Source: Lacticaseibacillus thailandensis DSM 22698 = JCM 13996
GTDB taxonomy: Bacteria; Bacillota; Bacilli; Lactobacillales; Lactobacillaceae
DNA: 64,000 nucleotides
Direction: 5' to 3'
NCBI RefSeq assembly: GCF_001312865.1
Contig: NZ_BBER01000001.1
Coordinates: 620,001-684,000, forward strand
Below the pieces are notes generated by a model. It saw nothing but the letters and a program-made list of their open reading frames with translations. It did not search any database and was not told the DNA's origin. Shown piece after piece: positions 29,467 through 39,076 of this stretch (position 1 is the stretch's first letter; the number at the start of each line of letters is the position of its first letter). A program made the translations under genes and the position numbers.

Positions 29467-29727
29467 AAAAAAAAGTCCCTAACCGTCATAAACGGTTAGG
29501 GACGACTTTGGCCGCGGTACCACCCTAGTTCACGACCACAACACACATGGCCGTACACTCAATCAGTGGGGTAACGGACCACTCCGGAACATGCCGCCGT
29601 AGCTAACAAGTCAACTCAGAAAATGAATACGAGTAGCTTACACCGAGGAGCCTTCCAGTCGCTGGACTCCACTTCCTGACAGCTGCCACTACTTGCGTTT
29701 TCTTCCACGTCTTTGTGTCAATCTGTC
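29467..29727 (-). promoter_or_regulatory. T-box leader of pheST
   Basis: The conserved T-box AGGGTGGTACCGCGG lies at 29512-29526 (minus strand), followed by a terminator at 29467-29503 whose stem (GTCCCTAACCG with its complement) ends in eight T. The upstream 200 bases can form the stem I region. It should sense uncharged tRNA-Phe; UUC triplets occur in the stem I 3' side but I could not fix the specifier. Confidence 0.92.
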
Positions 29728-29730
29728 ATT

Positions 29731-29759
29731 AGTGTAACGGTCTTAGGCAATCGCGTCAA
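29731..29759 (-). promoter_or_regulatory. Promoter of the pheST T-box transcript
   Basis: TTGACG (29754-29759) and TACACT (29731-29736) are 17 bases apart on the minus strand. The promoter overlaps the last codons of the hxlR-type gene. Confidence 0.75.
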
Positions 29760-30114
29760 CACACTCTTCATCAGTCAACCACTGGTCGCCCCAGGCGTGG
29801 GCAGCCGTCAACACGGTCTTCAAACCCTGGCCCTTGTTGGTCAGCTGGTATTCAATCAGCGAGGAGTTCGCGTGCGTTACACGGTCCACAATGCCTTCGC
29901 CTTCCAGCTCCTTCAACCGTTCAACCAAAACACGATCAGAACACTTAGGAATTGCACCAGCAATATCCTTGAAACGGTGCGGTCCGTCAATCAACACCTC
30001 GAGAATCAGACCGTTCCACTTCTTGCCCAGAATCGCGAAAGTCTTCTGGAAGTGTGGACATAGATCCTTCCCCGTTTTGTTTTGCGTACAGTTAACTGTT
30101 TTCACCGTTGCCAT
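29743..30114 (-). CDS. HxlR family transcriptional regulator
   Basis: A 123-residue winged helix-turn-helix protein of the HxlR type: LCPHFQKTFAILGKKWNGLI, LEVLIDGPHRFKDIAGAIPK, CSDRVLVERLKELEGEGIVD. Three cysteines (in NCTQ, DLCPHF and PKCSDR) might allow redox sensing, as in related regulators, but this is inference. It stands alone upstream of the pheS leader with its own promoter region; a target gene is not evident. Confidence 0.85.
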   Translation of the reverse strand: MATVKTVNCTQNKTGKDLCPHFQKTFAILGKKWNGLILEVLIDGPHRFKDIAGAIPKCSDRVLVERLKELEGEGIVDRVTHANSSLIEYQLTNKGQGLKTVLTAAHAWGDQWLTDEECVDAIA

Positions 30115-30211
30115 AATACTCCCCTCACATTATCTATAAAACGCCCGTTCTAAGCGTGCTTATTTATAGTTAGTATACCGCAAACGGTAGAAAGTGCAAG
30201 GTAATACTCAC

Positions 30212-31128
30212 CTAAAAGTAGGTTTGTGACACGACGGTCCACTGCTGATTCGTATTATCATCCTTCACTTCTAGCTCCCCCTGCCCGTTGACCCGGTAGG
30301 TTGCCATCAGCTCACGCTTACCCGAGGATGCCGTGTATTCCTCAATTTCGGCGTAACCATTGCGAAAATGTTGTTCAAACGAATAATCATCAGCCTCATA
30401 ACCTTGACTACCCTGCTTGATAACCGCGCGGACCCAGTGCTCCAATTGCGCGCTGGTCAGATTTAATTGATCAACCCACCAGATGAAGACGCACTAGATT
30501 GGGGGGCATGCGTTTCGACCTCATCCACGGCCGTATCATCGACTGTTAACCGCCAAGTTATAACGTTGCCGTCAGGATCTTTTGCCGACCAAGTCGGTGT
30601 CACCAACTGCCCATCAACGACCTTATAGGGAATGTTCCACCCGTTGAGATGGATGAATTGTTTATCAATTGAGTACGGCTCAGAATGGACATAAAAGTAA
30701 CCTGGTACACCACTAATCCGCGCAGTACTGGCGGTTTTAAAGTAGCCCAAACGGCCGCCATCATGTACCGAATTCTGTGGGGCACGCCCTGCATCCATCG
30801 CCGCATCAATGTCCTCCCCGTTAAATAGTATCGGCATGATTCGGAAACCAATACCCACAACGCTAGGTATTGGTGTAGCTGCTTGTGACTGGCTCACCTT
30901 GGCTGCACCCCTAGCGGCAGGATGCACCTTTCTGCGCGTCTGCGATACTTTCTTACTCTGTAGTGCGCGGCTGCTTTGTGCGACGTGACTCGTCGCCATG
31001 TGTGTTCCGTGATTCATGTACCACCAGCCGCCCCCGAACACGACCAGCATCCCTACTACCACCAACACGACACTTAACGTCACCCGTAAACGCGAACGGC
31101 GCCGACGTATTGCACCCCGTGTGGGCAT
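30212..31128 (-). CDS. Membrane-anchored secreted protein of unknown function (one apparent frameshift)
   Basis: The start MPTRGAIRRRRSRLR at 31128 has GGAGG upstream. One membrane helix (VTLSVVLVVVGMLVVFGGGW) is followed by a basic linker and an extracellular part with GGRLGYFKTASTARISGVPG and PTWSAKDPDGNVITWRLTVD. After restoring one G near 30476 the C-terminus continues VDQLNLTSAQLEHWVRAVIK to DNTNQQWTVVSQTYF, for 305 residues in all. The C-terminal domain resembles a repeat of secreted lactobacillus proteins (possibly Lreu_0056-like), but that name is uncertain. Confidence 0.65.
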
Positions 31129-31240
31129 AGCTACCTCCTCCTTCACCTGAGACAATAATGCCAGGCTCAAATAACATCACATATGCCACCCGTATCATAC
31201 CACTGACGGCCACTGGGACATATAACTAATAACGCGTAAA

Positions 31241-31290
31241 TCCAAAAAAAGCACCCAGGCTGGTCAATAAGCTGACCAACCTGGGTACCA
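31241..31290 (-). terminator. Terminator downstream of yidC
   Basis: ACCCAGG.TGGTCA pairs with TGACCA.CCTGGGT around a six-base loop, and the minus-strand transcript then runs into seven T. Confidence 0.88.
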
Positions 31291-31327
31291 CAAATTCAAT
31301 ATCTATCGACTACTACACAAACTACTA

Positions 31328-32371
31328 TTACTCCCGGTGCTGCTTGCCCGCGTTGCGCGCCCGCAACTCGGCAGCACTCGGCCCAGTCGTCGTGGTGTCA
31401 TCATCGTGGTGCTCGGGATGCGCCATCCCCATGCTTTCCATCGCACCCATGGTTGACGGCATCGGGGCCCGACTAGTAATGGAACCATCCTCGTTGAACA
31501 TGTCCGGTGTAACCACCTGTACGGGTGGGGTCTCCGCCATTTCTTTGTCAAGCCGTTCCCGGATAGCCGGCAGCATGACAAACGTCACGATTACCTGCTG
31601 AACCAACATAATCAGCCCGGTACCCAAGAAGTAGAGCCCCAAACCAGCTGGCGAAACGATACTAATGAAGAACGTGAACAACGGCGATAGCCACATGGAC
31701 GTGCGCATTGCCTTCCGTTGCTCTGGCGTTGAACCCAGCAACATCAGGTAACCTTGTGCAACGTAGAATAGCGTGGCCACGATGGTCACGGCTAAATTCG
31801 TGTGGCCCAAGGCAAAACCGAGAAACTTGGCGTTAGCAATATCCTTAGAATACGCGACCGCTTGGTACAGCCCCGAGATAATCGGCAACTGCACGATCAT
31901 CATCATGCAGCCCATCCGTGGCAACATACTGCTGCCATTTTTCTTATATACATCCTGCATGAGACCGTTGATCTGCATAGTCGTTGTTTGGTCTTGGGAG
32001 ACCTTCGCAGCCTTTTGGAGCAGCGTCAACTGCGGCTGCAATACACGCGTCTTTTCCTGCTGCTCGGTCATGTTCTTTTGCTGCCGCAACATAAACGGCA
32101 TCAGCACCAACCGGACCACCAAGGTAATCAGTAAAATGGCCCAGCCATAACCGCTACCCGTGCCCAGCATGTGGCAATACCGTCCAGCAAGTGCGAAATG
32201 GGCGTCGAAATGTACTTATATAGCGAGCCATAAAAAAAAGCCGGTTGGTGGCGTCCGGGTCACAATCCCCGACTTGGAAACATGCTGGGCGCTGCCGCTA
32301 CATGCAGCGAGGACCAACGCTAGCGCCGTCAGCCCCGCACCCATGCCGAAACGTTTGAACTTTTTATTCAT
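31328..32371 (-). CDS. yidC: Lipoprotein membrane insertase YidC/OxaA (two apparent frameshifts)
   Basis: A 347-residue insertase once the frame is repaired in an A8/T8 run (32232-32239, probably one base extra) and near 32174 (one base lost). The N-terminus has a lipoprotein signal (LTALALVLAACSGS) with a lipobox cysteine, then SLYKYISTPISHLLDGIAHM, GWAILLITLVVRLVLMPFML, the cytoplasmic hairpin and further helices. The C-terminus is histidine- and aspartate-rich (HPEHHDDDTTTTG). It follows acylphosphatase, an arrangement common in lactobacilli. Confidence 0.92.
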
Positions 32372-32431
32372 TGGTAGTAATCCCTTCAACTGTAATATCG
32401 TTGTCCACTATACTCGCACTGGGAACGGCTA

Positions 32432-32711
32432 TCAATATACAACGTTAAATCCGTTATAATCCGGTACATCCGTCATCGGCGTTTCTTCATAAGTGGATAC
32501 GCGGGCGAACTGTGAAGGGCCCTGCTTAATGGCTTCGCGAAAAGCTTCATTTGCGTCGGACTACCCACGGCGTGAATTAAAACCGACCCGTCGGATTGAT
32601 TGCGTACATCCCCACGAATCTGCATCCGCATCGCCACCATCTGGGTCGTAGCCCGAAAGCCGACACCTGAACACGGCCGTTCACCCTGATTGTATATGCT
32701 GTATCTGCCAA
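32432..32711 (-). CDS. acyP: Acylphosphatase (two apparent frameshifts)
   Basis: After restoring a G near 32666 and an A near 32546 the product is a 93-residue acylphosphatase: NGRVQGVGFRATTQMVAMRM (with the active-site arginine in VGFRAT), GDVRNQSDGSVLIHAVGSPT, ending DVPDYNGFNVVY. The start is a TTG at 32711 with AAGGAGG upstream. It hydrolyses acylphosphates and is upstream of yidC on the same strand. Confidence 0.88.
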
Positions 32712-32918
32712 TTGAACGTCCTCCTTTGCGGGCCGGAAAACACGCTCGACCCGTGCGTTGATACGTCCATTTTAACACTGGTCCGACCAGTGTGGGCGGA
32801 TAGTCACCCCTGCGTGGCACCCAGCTACAAATCAAGCAGAATAATTTGGCGTCGGGGTCATAGTAAGCCTATCAACGCCGCGTATGTGGTACAATCCTAG
32901 CAATGGGAGGTATTCCAA

Positions 32919-33677
32919 ATGGAAACCATTATGTCACCAAAGAACGATAAGATTAAGCGTGCCAAGAAGCTAACGCGCCGTAAGTACCAAAAGGATTACG
33001 ACCGCTACCTGCTGGAAGGACCACACTTAGTGCGCGAAGCCATTGCTAGTGGCGCACAGCCAGAAACCATCTTTGTCACCAGCAAGTACCTACACGAACA
33101 AGCGGTCCGCGATTACTACGACCAGACCATTGAAATCAGCAGCGAAGTGGCGCAACACCTGGCGGAGACGCCAACGCCACAGGGGATGTTCGCCATTATG
33201 CCCCTACCACACGTTGAACTACCCACCAACCTTGCGGGCAGTTTTCTCTTGTTGGACGCCATCCAGGATCCCGGCAATGTCGGCACGATGGTCCGGACTG
33301 CGGACGCCGCGGGGATTGATACGGTCGTGCTGGGCCACGGTACTGCCGATGCGTACTCGTCTAAAGTCTTGCGGGCTATGCAGGGTAGCCAGTTCCACGT
33401 CCCCGTCGTGAGCGCCAACCTCAACCACTTGATACCAAAACTCAAAGACGCCGGGGTACCCGTCTACGGTACCGAACTAAACGACCAGGCGTTGCCTTAC
33501 ACGGACGTTGCCCCTACGACCAATTTTGCTCTCGTTATGGGTAATGAAGGTAACGGGATGGATCCAGCGCTACTGGCACAAACCGACCAGAACCTTTACA
33601 TTCCAATGCGGGGCCGGGCTGAATCGCTTAATGTCGGCGTTGCGGCTGGGGTGGTTTTGTTCCACCTACTGGCCTAA
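32919..33677 (+). CDS. SpoU-family RNA 2'-O-methyltransferase
   Basis: A 252-residue TrmH/SpoU methyltransferase. The N-terminal L7Ae-like substrate-binding part (RYLLEGPHLVREAIASGAQP) is followed by the knotted SAM-binding domain with motif 1 (LLDAIQDPGNVGTMVRTADA), motif 2 (FALVMGNEGNGMDP) and motif 3 (IPMRGRAESLNVGVAAGVVL). It probably methylates 23S rRNA (RlmB or YsgA type). GGGAGG precedes the start. It is divergent from acyP. Confidence 0.88.
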   Translation: METIMSPKNDKIKRAKKLTRRKYQKDYDRYLLEGPHLVREAIASGAQPETIFVTSKYLHEQAVRDYYDQTIEISSEVAQHLAETPTPQGMFAIMPLPHVELPTNLAGSFLLLDAIQDPGNVGTMVRTADAAGIDTVVLGHGTADAYSSKVLRAMQGSQFHVPVVSANLNHLIPKLKDAGVPVYGTELNDQALPYTDVAPTTNFALVMGNEGNGMDPALLAQTDQNLYIPMRGRAESLNVGVAAGVVLFHLLA

Positions 33678-33779
33678 CTACTGAATCATTATAAATTAGT
33701 TACATTCACGTATTAGGGTGTGTACCGTTATTAAACCTGCTATAATTGCGTTAGAAAAAAATTCGAAGGAGATGTGTCC

Positions 33780-34268
33780 ATGGAGAAATATCGGCAGTGG
33801 GAACACGACCAGACCTATCGTGCCCTGGTTGATGATTTGCTAGCGGAGCCAGCGGTACAAAAGTTGGCCAACTACACCCAGCACCACCATTCCAACCGTT
33901 TAGAGCATTCCATCCGCGTATCGTATACTAGCTACTTGATCGGTGTGCGGATGGGGTTGAACGTGCGCGCGCTGGCGCGTGGCGGCCTGCTGCACGATTT
34001 ATTCTACTATGACTGGCGCACCACTAAGTTTGATAGTGGGACCCATGCCTACGTCCACCCCCGTATTGCCTTGCATAATGCTGAACACCTGACTGAACTT
34101 TCACCGATGGAGCGCGACATTATTGTCAAGCACATGTGGGGCGCGACCCTGGCGTTCCCACGCTACCGCGAAAGCTACGTTGTTTCACTGGTTGACGACT
34201 ACGCGGCGGTAGCGGAATTCATGCATCCCTGGCGCATGAAGATTTTCGGCGAACACTTCGCATCGTAA
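33780..34268 (+). CDS. HD domain phosphohydrolase
   Basis: A 162-residue HD-superfamily protein. The metal-binding residues are visible in HHHSNRLEHSIRVSYTSYLI, LARGGLLHDLFYYDW (the HD pair), ALHNAEHL and SLVDDYAAVAEF. Proteins like this are common in lactobacilli next to the methyltransferase gene; the substrate, probably a nucleotide, is unknown. The ATG at 33780 has AAG GAG eight bases upstream. A terminator follows. Confidence 0.85.
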   Translation: MEKYRQWEHDQTYRALVDDLLAEPAVQKLANYTQHHHSNRLEHSIRVSYTSYLIGVRMGLNVRALARGGLLHDLFYYDWRTTKFDSGTHAYVHPRIALHNAEHLTELSPMERDIIVKHMWGATLAFPRYRESYVVSLVDDYAAVAEFMHPWRMKIFGEHFAS

Positions 34269-34282
34269 TTTATTAGCAATAG

Positions 34283-34318
34283 CAAAGGGTGACTTCACCA
34301 TGAAGTCACCCTTTTTTG
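34283..34318 (+). terminator. Terminator downstream of the HD-domain gene
   Basis: AAAGGGTGACTTCA and TGAAGTCACCCTTT form a 14-bp stem followed by TTTTTT on the plus strand. It also lies at the end of the convergent histidine kinase gene. Confidence 0.9.
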
Positions 34319-34330
34319 GTACACATTATC

Positions 34331-35920
34331 TTAAGCTAAGTTGCTTTTATCCAGATCCTCCGGCTTCAACGGTGTTGGTTTCTCCGCTTCCTGCCGCCGC
34401 TGATATTCAGCGACCTGCTTTTCGGTCAACTTGGGCAGCGAAATACGGAAAATTGAGCCACTACCCTGGACGGATTCCACGCCGATCGTGCCGTGGTAAC
34501 CGTCAATCAGTTGTTTAGCAATGGACAAGCCTAAACCGTTACCACCCTTCTCACGGCTCCGAGCCTTATCGACGCGATAAAACCGGTTGAAGACACGATC
34601 CTGGTTTTGAGGCGCAATCCCCTCACCAAAGTCCTGTACCGCCAGGTCAACGGAATCGTCGGACGAACCAACCGAAACGTGAATTTCCTTCCGGTCCCGG
34701 GAATACTTCACGGCGTTGTCGACCAAAATGATCAATACCTGTTCCATGTGGTTGCGGTAAAACTGCACCCATGTGGGACCGGGTAACTCGTCTTCCAGCG
34801 TAATAGTAAAGTCCGGATGAATCATCTGCATGTCGTTGGTGACCTGCTCGACGACTTCATTGACTTCCGTGACCGCGTTGACAAACTGGGTCTCGACCTG
34901 GTCGGCACGCGTCAAATCAAGCATTTCTTGGATGAGACTCTTCATCCGGGATACTTCCTGTAGTGACGCCTTCAGCGATTCGTCCAGCACTTCCGGATCA
35001 TCTTTACCCCACCGATTCAGTAGGTTGAGGTGTCCTTCCAAAATGGCCACCGGCGTTCGTAGCTCATGGCTCACATCCCCAACAAAGTCGGTCTGCTGGT
35101 CGATAAACCGCTGAATCCGGTCCAACATCGCGTTAAACTCATTGATCAAGTGCGATAGCTCGTCGTTAGTGCGTAGCGCCGGAATACGGGCATCACTCTG
35201 CGGCTCACTATTAATCTGATCAATCGTACTACTAATGCGGCGAATCGGCCGCAGAAAACGGCTCGCCAGGAAGAAGCCCATCATCGCCGAAATCACGAGG
35301 GCGGCAAAACTGACGACGTAGATCGTGTTGGTAACGCGGTTCATCGTCCGGTGGTAGCTCGTGAGCGCATTCGTGACCTGCAAGTAGCCAATTACCTTGC
35401 TGGTATGGGCACTGACAATTGGGGTCCGGGCCACTAGCCCATCGAACCGGCTGGCACGTTCAGTCGTCACCCGTAACCGGGACGTGTTCTTCAAGGACAG
35501 TGGTGCAGGCCGCGAACTAAATACCTGGTGACCACTTTGATCATAAACCGTCACCGTGACGTCCTCACGTGAAAGCTTCTGCACGATGGCATCTGAAAAG
35601 ACCGAACCGTGGCTATTACCAGACTCAGTGGCAACCGCACTCCCATTGTCGGTAGCAACATCAATTTTGGGAAAAACCGTCCGTGCGGTTAAGCTGGAAC
35701 TGATTGGTTCGAGGCGTTTCTGCACCGAATTAACGGTATCGGCAACCGTATTTCGTTCCTGTGCCAGCAGCGTCTGCCCCATCACCCCATAAATTACAAG
35801 TGAAAAGACCAAGAAGGTCAGGAAAATCACAAACGCGACCGCAAAGGCCCACGTCCATCGTAACGAGACAAATCCACGCTGTCGGCGAGGCTGACGTCGG
35901 CCCCCTTTGCGTTTAAACAT
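34331..35920 (-). CDS. Sensor histidine kinase, ArlS-like
   Basis: A 529-residue kinase: basic N-terminus, membrane helix (FAVAFVIFLTFLVFSLVIYG), an extracellular sensor region, a second helix (VVSFAALVISAMMGFFLASR), a HAMP domain, the HisKA domain with the phospho-accepting His (about 285) in DVSHELRTPVAILEGHLN, and HATPase boxes (ILVDNAVKYS, DFGEGIAPQNQDR, GGNGLGLSIAKQLI). It shares start and stop with the response regulator gene upstream. The match to ArlS/CovS is by architecture and partner type. Confidence 0.88.
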   Translation of the reverse strand: MFKRKGGRRQPRRQRGFVSLRWTWAFAVAFVIFLTFLVFSLVIYGVMGQTLLAQERNTVADTVNSVQKRLEPISSSLTARTVFPKIDVATDNGSAVATESGNSHGSVFSDAIVQKLSREDVTVTVYDQSGHQVFSSRPAPLSLKNTSRLRVTTERASRFDGLVARTPIVSAHTSKVIGYLQVTNALTSYHRTMNRVTNTIYVVSFAALVISAMMGFFLASRFLRPIRRISSTIDQINSEPQSDARIPALRTNDELSHLINEFNAMLDRIQRFIDQQTDFVGDVSHELRTPVAILEGHLNLLNRWGKDDPEVLDESLKASLQEVSRMKSLIQEMLDLTRADQVETQFVNAVTEVNEVVEQVTNDMQMIHPDFTITLEDELPGPTWVQFYRNHMEQVLIILVDNAVKYSRDRKEIHVSVGSSDDSVDLAVQDFGEGIAPQNQDRVFNRFYRVDKARSREKGGNGLGLSIAKQLIDGYHGTIGVESVQGSGSIFRISLPKLTEKQVAEYQRRQEAEKPTPLKPEDLDKSNLA

Positions 35921-36606
35921 TAAGAGCGCATAACGTAGCCGGTACCACGGACGGTTTGGATGTAGCTCGGCTCACCCGGCTTGTCAATCTTGTTACGAAT
36001 GTAGCGAACATAAACATCCACCACGTTGGTTTCAACGTCAGAATCGTAACCCCAAACCTTCTTCAGCAATTCGTTACGGTCCTGGACCACGTTGACGTTT
36101 TCCATCAGGGTCAGCAACAGCTCATATTCACGCTTCGTGAGCTCAATAATATCGTCCCCACGGCGGACAATGCGGTTTTCCTTTTCAATCGTCAGGTCGC
36201 GATACGTTAACTTCGTCTGCTTGGTCTGGTTGGAAGCGTTCATCGAGTTGACTCGACGTAACAACGCACGCAACCGCGCCAACAATTCCTCAATGGCAAA
36301 CGGCTTGACGATGTAGTCGTCGGCACCATGGTCCAACCCGGAAACCCGGTCAATAACGGAGTCACGGGCGGTCATCATGATGATCGGCATATCCTTCACG
36401 GCCCGAACCCGACGGCAAATCTCGAGGCCGTTCAATTCTGGCAGCATCAGGTCCAGCAAAATGGCATCCCAGTCCTCCGCCAACGCGGCATCCAACCCCT
36501 GGCGACCATTACCGTAAACGGCGGTTTCGTGACCTTCGTGCTTCAATTCCAAGTCAACAAACCGCGCCAGGTTCTTCTCATCTTCAATAATCAAAATTTT
36601 ACTCAT
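35920..36606 (-). CDS. OmpR-family response regulator, ArlR/CovR-like
   Basis: A 228-residue regulator. The receiver domain has the acidic pair IIEDEKNLARFVDLEL, Asp52 in AILLDLMLPELNG, MMTARDS and the conserved lysine in DDYIVKPFAIEELLARLRAL. A winged-helix DNA-binding domain follows (IELTKREYELLLTLMENVNV, NVVDVYVRYIRNKID, IQTVRGTGYVMR). The start MSKILII at 36606 is preferred over a longer frame. The kinase gene follows immediately. Confidence 0.9.
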   Translation of the reverse strand: MSKILIIEDEKNLARFVDLELKHEGHETAVYGNGRQGLDAALAEDWDAILLDLMLPELNGLEICRRVRAVKDMPIIMMTARDSVIDRVSGLDHGADDYIVKPFAIEELLARLRALLRRVNSMNASNQTKQTKLTYRDLTIEKENRIVRRGDDIIELTKREYELLLTLMENVNVVQDRNELLKKVWGYDSDVETNVVDVYVRYIRNKIDKPGEPSYIQTVRGTGYVMRS

Positions 36607-37163
36607 ATTGTTTTTGCTCTCCTTAGGCCGTGGCCGCCGCAACGACCCCTTTACTTATTGTTTTACAATGAATTCTAACATAGAAAAATGAGAAAAACCA
36701 CACAGAGCGGGGGGACTTAAACACAGTCAGCTGGGTAGTCTGCTTGTGGAAGAACACAGAGCCGTCCCCCCAAGCACCAGTCAGACAAGAAACTTGGGGG
36801 ACGGCTACCCGGCGGACTTAGAGACCGAAAGGTCAAGTAGTAGACGACTTTCTGAGCAATCAGCGTGACACGTGGCCATGTGTGTCAGCACCGTATTTGC
36901 AGGTAAAAGCAAAAACAACTCAAATTCCCACGCATGGTAACACGGGCAAGTCTGTGCCCGGAAGGAGATATCACACATTACTGTACTCCTACACCAGTAA
37001 ATGGGTAGACTGTGTATGATTCTGAGCTGCTTAGAGACAACTGACAACAATTAGCAAAGAACTGAGACAAAAAGAACTGAGACCAACGGTAACTAACAGC
37101 TAGTCTGCCTTATCCCCAGCCAATGTCCGGCTCCGCATGTTTAGACAGTAGTTGCTGGCAATG
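36607..37163. other. Gene-free segment with strong dyads
   Basis: No convincing protein is seen in any frame over 557 bases. It contains a strong hairpin at 36757-36804 (AGCCGTCCCCCCAAG against CTTGGGGGACGGCT, loop of 18), a smaller GACC-TTTC-GGTC hairpin near 36823, an imperfect TGACAC..GTGTCA dyad near 36866, and a 13-bp direct repeat AAAGAACTGAGAC near 37058-37085. The response-regulator promoter must lie at its left end. A structured RNA is possible but unproven. Confidence 0.4.
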
Positions 37164-37623
37164 CTAGTCCACCAGCTCACCCATGCGGACCATTTCATAC
37201 ATAATTGTAGCAGTATTACCTGGCTTATTACCGCTGGCGCCAGCTTCATATTTTAGCGCTACTCGCTACTATTGAACCTTTGAGTGTTCTTACTTTGGAC
37301 AAAAATGTTTCATAGCCTGCTCTTGTAAAACTATGGGGCTACCTACTTGGTCCCAAACGTAAACATCCGCACACTTCTTGGCGGGAATGGTGCTGGACAC
37401 CTGCATGTTATACGCGCTTTTTCCCCATAGCTATCGCCGCAGGTGCCACCAACTTGAGTCACAGCAAACTTGTCAGAGTTATCAGCATCAAGACAACTTG
37501 GGCGTCATTATGCACTGACAAATCTACCCGAATATCACGTACATGCACTGAATGGTGGCGGACCAACAATTTCCAGAGCTAAGGCTACCAGTAGCAATAC
37601 TTACTTAGCTTGTGCTTGGTCAT
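37164..37623 (-). pseudogene. Disrupted gene for a small secreted protein
   Basis: Joining six frame changes yields about 153 residues with the character of an exported protein: MTKHKLSKY, a hydrophobic stretch LLLVALALEIVG, then VHVRDIRVDLSVHNDAQVVL, DADNSDKFAVTQVGGTCGDS, MQVSSTIPAKKCADVYVWDQ, VRTLKGSIVASSA, and a last part YEAGASGNKPGNTATIMYEM. No family is recognised. Six changes in 460 bases is far denser than elsewhere in the window, so this may be true decay and not only sequencing error. Confidence 0.45.
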
Positions 37624-38037
37624 TTTCTAAGTACCCCTTACCTCATGGACGGTACTAATCAGGTTGTGAATTTTGTCTTGTAAGTCTAACGGCTAGTACT
37701 GCACCCCAATTCGTTGTTAATGTGCACTAAGCAAGCGTTTTTACTTGTATCTAAAAAAAGAGGACTGTTATTTACAGTCCCCCATTATGGGTCAAAGACA
37801 CAATTACATATACATTCCTAAGGTGATACATTGTGTTACGTTGAATTTTTATATTTCTGCAATTTTTTTGTGAGAGCATGATGGGAATATATGTTAGGGA
37901 ACTCTAAGCCCTATTGGGTGGCATTACCACCAAATTGTCTCATACCTGTCGACTCCATGTTGATTATACTCACACTTGGCTCCAAAGTCTTTACATATCA
38001 CTAACGTAAGCTGTGTGCAGTTTCACCTAAAGAACAA
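37624..38037. other. Intergenic stretch with one terminator
   Basis: Apart from the terminator at 37752-37780 no gene is seen. The part from 37781 to 38037 is A+T-rich and has a GGTGG-CATTA-CCACC hairpin near 37917, but no open frame that looks coding. Confidence 0.4.
37752..37780 (-). terminator. Terminator downstream of the lipoprotein gene
   Basis: GGACTGT pairs with ACAGTCC around a five-base loop, and on the minus strand the stem is followed by CTCTTTTTTT. Confidence 0.8.
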
Positions 38038-39017
38038 CTAATTACCGTTCTCGCTATTATCATCACTACTCCAGAGCTCATTCCCACCGTGATTTAAAGA
38101 GATGGACAGGCGACTACCAGTCTGACTGGCATCACCAAAAAAAAGTTGCCATATACATGCGTCTGACCAGGCTTTAGCACAACCTCGCCATCAGCCAATA
38201 TGTCACTAGGCATATCCACGAACTCTGAGTCGACCATGAGTAGAATAGCATCAGTATTAATGGTAATGGTCCGATCCGATATATTCGTAAAAGCAAAGTT
38301 TTCATACTGACTGCCGGGCGTAACTTTGATGCTTGCACTAGTATCCTCACCAGGTGTTGATTCAATACTTGAATCAGCGGCCGAGTCCGTATCGCTACTA
38401 TTATCATCATCTGGTGTATTCATGGCTATCAATTTTTTATCGGTTAAATTTTTAGAAGTCACACCACCATCTTTATACGCGCGATAGCTATAGGCTAGCT
38501 TGTAGTCTAGGTTCAAATAACAAAAGGCACCGGTGTCAACAAAGTTCTGGTTATTGAAGTCTGAGAATAGCCCTACCACATTCTTACTGGTATTGGGTTT
38601 AATCGTTAACACCCTGGTCTTGTCAGACGTAACTGGATCAACATCGGAGTTGGGCATGAGCCAAACAATCTTTGACTCATCCAGCTTCACTGTTTTGTCA
38701 GACTTATTCGTCACCTGCATGTCTACCGTGTAAGGCGACGGCGCATTTTGTGCTTGACCAGAATCAGCGGCTGTAGTGTCGGAGGAAGCTTGGAAGGCAA
38801 ATGTTACTTCTTTGCGTTCAGCTGTATTCAGCTGATGGTAGTACACCGTTTTTGAAGCAATACTTACTGCATCCTTTTTCTTATTTCTGGACGACTCAAC
38901 AGCTGAGCTGGCAGACTCGCGCGACTGCTGTAACTTCTCGGCGTTACTCATGTGGTTTGAACTGCAGCCGACTAATCCCACAGAAAGTAGGCAAACAATG
39001 GCAATTTGTTTAAACAT
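38038..39017 (-). CDS. Putative lipoprotein of unknown function (one apparent frameshift)
   Basis: The start MFKQIAIVCLLSVGLVGCSS at 39017 gives a lipoprotein signal with LVGC as lipobox. A charged, serine-rich linker follows, then two beta-rich parts of similar type (PYTVDMQVTNKSDKTVKLDE, KVTPGSQYENFAFTNISDRT), suggesting two related Ig-like or DUF4352/DUF5067-like domains; this is inference. One base is missing in a T8 run near 38140; with it the tail reads FFFGDASQTGSRLSISLNHG to SSDDNSENGN, for 326 residues. A terminator follows. Confidence 0.65.
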
Positions 39018-39076
39018 TTTATCCTCCCAGAATCTTACTATCCAAACAGGCATATATTAGCTAAGGACATCGCCAT

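Noticed and set aside
37190-37240. Extended -10 promoter (TGCTACAAT) for a large non-coding RNA
   Set aside because: The sequence lies inside the reconstructed coding region of the disrupted secreted-protein gene, where the reading frame explains it better.
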